Shown: positions 62,405 through 64,000 of the stretch, piece after piece
Position numbering within the stretch: position 1 is the first letter of the stretch
Layout of the letters: every line of letters begins with the position of its first letter
Assembly: GCF_007750855.1 (NCBI RefSeq)
Contig: NZ_CP036291.1
Coordinates: 5,022,001 to 5,086,000 of the forward strand
DNA from: Pirellulimonas nuda
GTDB lineage: Bacteria; Planctomycetota; Planctomycetia; Pirellulales; Lacipirellulaceae
Direction: 5' to 3'
DNA length: 64,000 bases
Translations under genes and position numbers: made by a program
Notes under the pieces: generated by a model
The model's input: the letters and a program-made list of their open reading frames with translations, nothing else
The model's database searches: none
What the model was told of the DNA's origin: nothing

Positions 62405-64000
62405 CTAGAAGTAGACGCGGCGGTTGTAGACGTACCACTCGAATAGCAGCAGCACGAGCGCCGCGGTCAGGATCCAGGGCCATAGCTCTTTGCGGCGGGG
62501 CGCGAGGCCCGCGGCGGCGACGGCGGTGTTGCCGATCTGGATCGACGCGGCGGCGGCGTCTTGCTCGTCTTCGGGCGACGCGGGTCGCAGGCGGACGTCG
62601 CTCTCGGCGCGGTCGAACAGGTTTACGGCGAACCGCTCGATCACCCGGCCCCCGTCGGCCACCTCGTACACGCCCGGCGACTGGGTGTCGTGGAACTGGA
62701 AGGGCTCGTCCGCCAGACGAGTCAGTGTCTTTGTCTCTCCCCCCGGGCTGGTCACCACCACGCTCTTGGTGACCCCGGCGGGCCTGAGCTCGACCGTGGC
62801 GCCGGGCGGGACCGAGCCCGAGCCGTCGCCGCGCGAACGGGCGACGAAGTAGTTCAACGCGTTCAGCCAGAAGGTCGGGAAGCTGTGCGCCTTGGGCCAG
62901 TTGGTGTTGTACTTCTGCTCCCCGGCGTCGGTGGTGAGGATGTCGAACCCCAGCACCGCGTCTTCGTAGCTCTCGCGGGGCGCCGCCACCAGCAGCGGGC
63001 CGGCGGTGGAGTCGATCAGCGTCGCGCCGCCCCGGGGCGTGGTGAGCACCAGGCTCTGGACGATGTCGACGTTGTCGAGCTCAACGTTAGTCATCAGCGG
63101 GTGGATCCGGCTCCAGTCGATAATCTGCGGCAGCGCGGCGGTCTTGGGCGCCGGCGCCGCCGGTTTGGCGTCGGCGTCGGCGTCGGCGTCCGCCTGCTCG
63201 TCCGGCGCCGCGGCGAGGCCTTCTTGCCAGGCAGCCGTCGGCGGCAGGGCGCCGATCATCAGCGTGTTGCAACGCGGCATCGTTTCGGGCGCGCAGCGGT
63301 CGTAGACGATCAGGTCGTACAGGCCCGCCTGGGCGTCGTCTTGATGCTTCTTCTGCTTGAGCACCTCGGGGGAGGCGGTCTCGACCTCCACCACCCGCCC
63401 CGCTCGCCCGGTGGCCAGCGCCGCTTCCAGCACGAAGTTGCCGGGCGTGACCAGCAGCACCCGCCCGGGACGCATGTCGTTCAGCGGCGCGTAGGCGCGG
63501 TTGTCCACCGCCAGCACGTCCTTGATCTCGCTGGTCGATTCGGGCGCCAGCCGCGCCTCGAGCCTGCCGGCGGGGGCGTCCGCCAACGGGAAGGGGGCGC
63601 CGCGGGCCTCTCCGGCGGGAACCTCTAGGCTCTGGGCGTCCAGCAGGGCGCCGTCGAGCTGCACCTCAACGATCACCTTGCGCGGCTCGTCTGTGAAGTT
63701 GGTCACCTGCACGAACGCCTGCCGCTCTTCGGGACGCGACTCGTTCCGCCGGGTGCTCAGCGCGGTGATCGCCAGGTTGTTCGACGTGGTCGAACCGATG
63801 GGCACGTAGACCGGCTCGAGGTTGCCGAGCTGAAAGTCCTTCACGTCGGAGAACCGGCCGTCGCTCATAATGAACAGCGTGGCGGCCTGGGCGTCGGCGA
63901 CGTCGAACGTCATGTCGGTCCCCTCGCCCACCTGCTGGGCCGGGTTCGCCAGCCCGTCGGCCAGCTTCAGCGCGCCCAGCAGGTCGGTCGACTCGTCGGT
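62405..64000 (-). CDS. vWA/BatA-like membrane protein (5' truncated by window edge)
   Basis: 531 residues visible; the frame is open to the window end (its first visible residues are TDESTDLLGALKLADGLANP), so the GTG at 63931 is not the true start. The visible part starts inside a von Willebrand A-like domain (ATLFIMSDGRFSDVKDF). It then shows beta-sandwich segments (FVQVTNFTDEPRKVIVEVQL), an Ala/Asp low-complexity linker (DADADADAK), a further domain (GATLIDSTAGPLLVAAPRES) and one C-terminal transmembrane helix (ELWPWILTAALVLLLFEWYV). This layout matches planctomycete BatA/vWA membrane proteins usually found near MoxR ATPase and DUF58 genes, which would lie beyond the window. Confidence 0.85.
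   Translation of the reverse strand, partial: TDESTDLLGALKLADGLANPAQQVGEGTDMTFDVADAQAATLFIMSDGRFSDVKDFQLGNLEPVYVPIGSTTSNNLAITALSTRRNESRPEERQAFVQVTNFTDEPRKVIVEVQLDGALLDAQSLEVPAGEARGAPFPLADAPAGRLEARLAPESTSEIKDVLAVDNRAYAPLNDMRPGRVLLVTPGNFVLEAALATGRAGRVVEVETASPEVLKQKKHQDDAQAGLYDLIVYDRCAPETMPRCNTLMIGALPPTAAWQEGLAAAPDEQADADADADAKPAAPAPKTAALPQIIDWSRIHPLMTNVELDNVDIVQSLVLTTPRGGATLIDSTAGPLLVAAPRESYEDAVLGFDILTTDAGEQKYNTNWPKAHSFPTFWLNALNYFVARSRGDGSGSVPPGATVELRPAGVTKSVVVTSPGGETKTLTRLADEPFQFHDTQSPGVYEVADGGRVIERFAVNLFDRAESDVRLRPASPEDEQDAAAASIQIGNTAVAAAGLAPRRKELWPWILTAALVLLLFEWYVYNRRVYF

Overview
This is a GC-rich (roughly two-thirds G+C) chromosomal stretch that looks like Planctomycetota, most likely Pirellulales close to Lacipirellulaceae (inference). 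Pointers are the very large surface protein with an N-terminal ERLEDRHVMSA-type motif, PEP-CTERM/LamG/dockerin-like secreted proteins, a Tat-exported Gfo/Idh/MocA oxidoreductase, Cys-rich and Gly-rich exported proteins of planctomycete type, several Ser/Thr kinases, frequent GTG/TTG starts and weak Shine-Dalgarno sequences. No rRNA, prophage, insertion sequence or CRISPR array is visible. Two tRNA genes (Val-TAC, Leu-TAG) are present.

Layout. 1-5.2 kb: 5'-truncated rsgA, a zeta-toxin-like kinase with a small partner, M42 aminopeptidase, VOC protein, Cys-rich exported protein, TatD. 5.2-14.3 kb: membrane-arm complex I cluster nuoH-J-K-L-M-N (minus strand) ending in a coupled 156-aa protein; nuoA-G and nuoI are absent. 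14.4-18.6 kb: two Ser/Thr kinases flanking fabZ-fabI. 18.7-22.9 kb: overlapping uvrA, 100-aa protein and thiF/moeB-like genes. 23.1-24.5 kb: a vapBC-like module whose toxin gene carries a one-base frameshift, plus a lower-GC zinc-ribbon-like protein. 24.8-34.4 kb: ligA, Gly-rich exported protein, phosphodiesterase, ATP-grasp protein, MazG-like protein, hisE-hisG, miaA, a membrane protein, a polyprenyl diphosphate synthase and moaC. 34.8-41.5 kb: BldC-like HTH/pseudo-receiver regulator, smc, a FlgI-like lipoprotein. 41.7-47.4 kb: a 1887-aa subtilisin/kexin-like surface protein with an apparently dead active site. 48-54.7 kb: outer-membrane protein, hflX, SDR, pseudouridine synthase, cupin, MobA-like protein, DUF7009-like protein. 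55.3-58.2 kb: a 980-aa protein made of two complete LamG/dockerin/PEP-CTERM proteins fused in frame. 58.6-64 kb: tRNAs, aldose epimerase, a monohaem c-type protein, the Tat oxidoreductase and a 5'-truncated vWA/BatA-like membrane protein.

A recurrent theme is dispersed palindromic repeats that abut stop codons: a 25-bp hairpin unit (4.36 and 5.2 kb), three different long inverted repeats filling every gap of the nuo cluster, and three copies of a roughly 200-bp GC-rich palindrome (59.8, 60.6, 62.2 kb). The most unusual single objects are the fused PEP-CTERM polyprotein, the catalytically substituted giant subtilase, the nuo inter-gene repeats and the regulator with a degenerate receiver domain.
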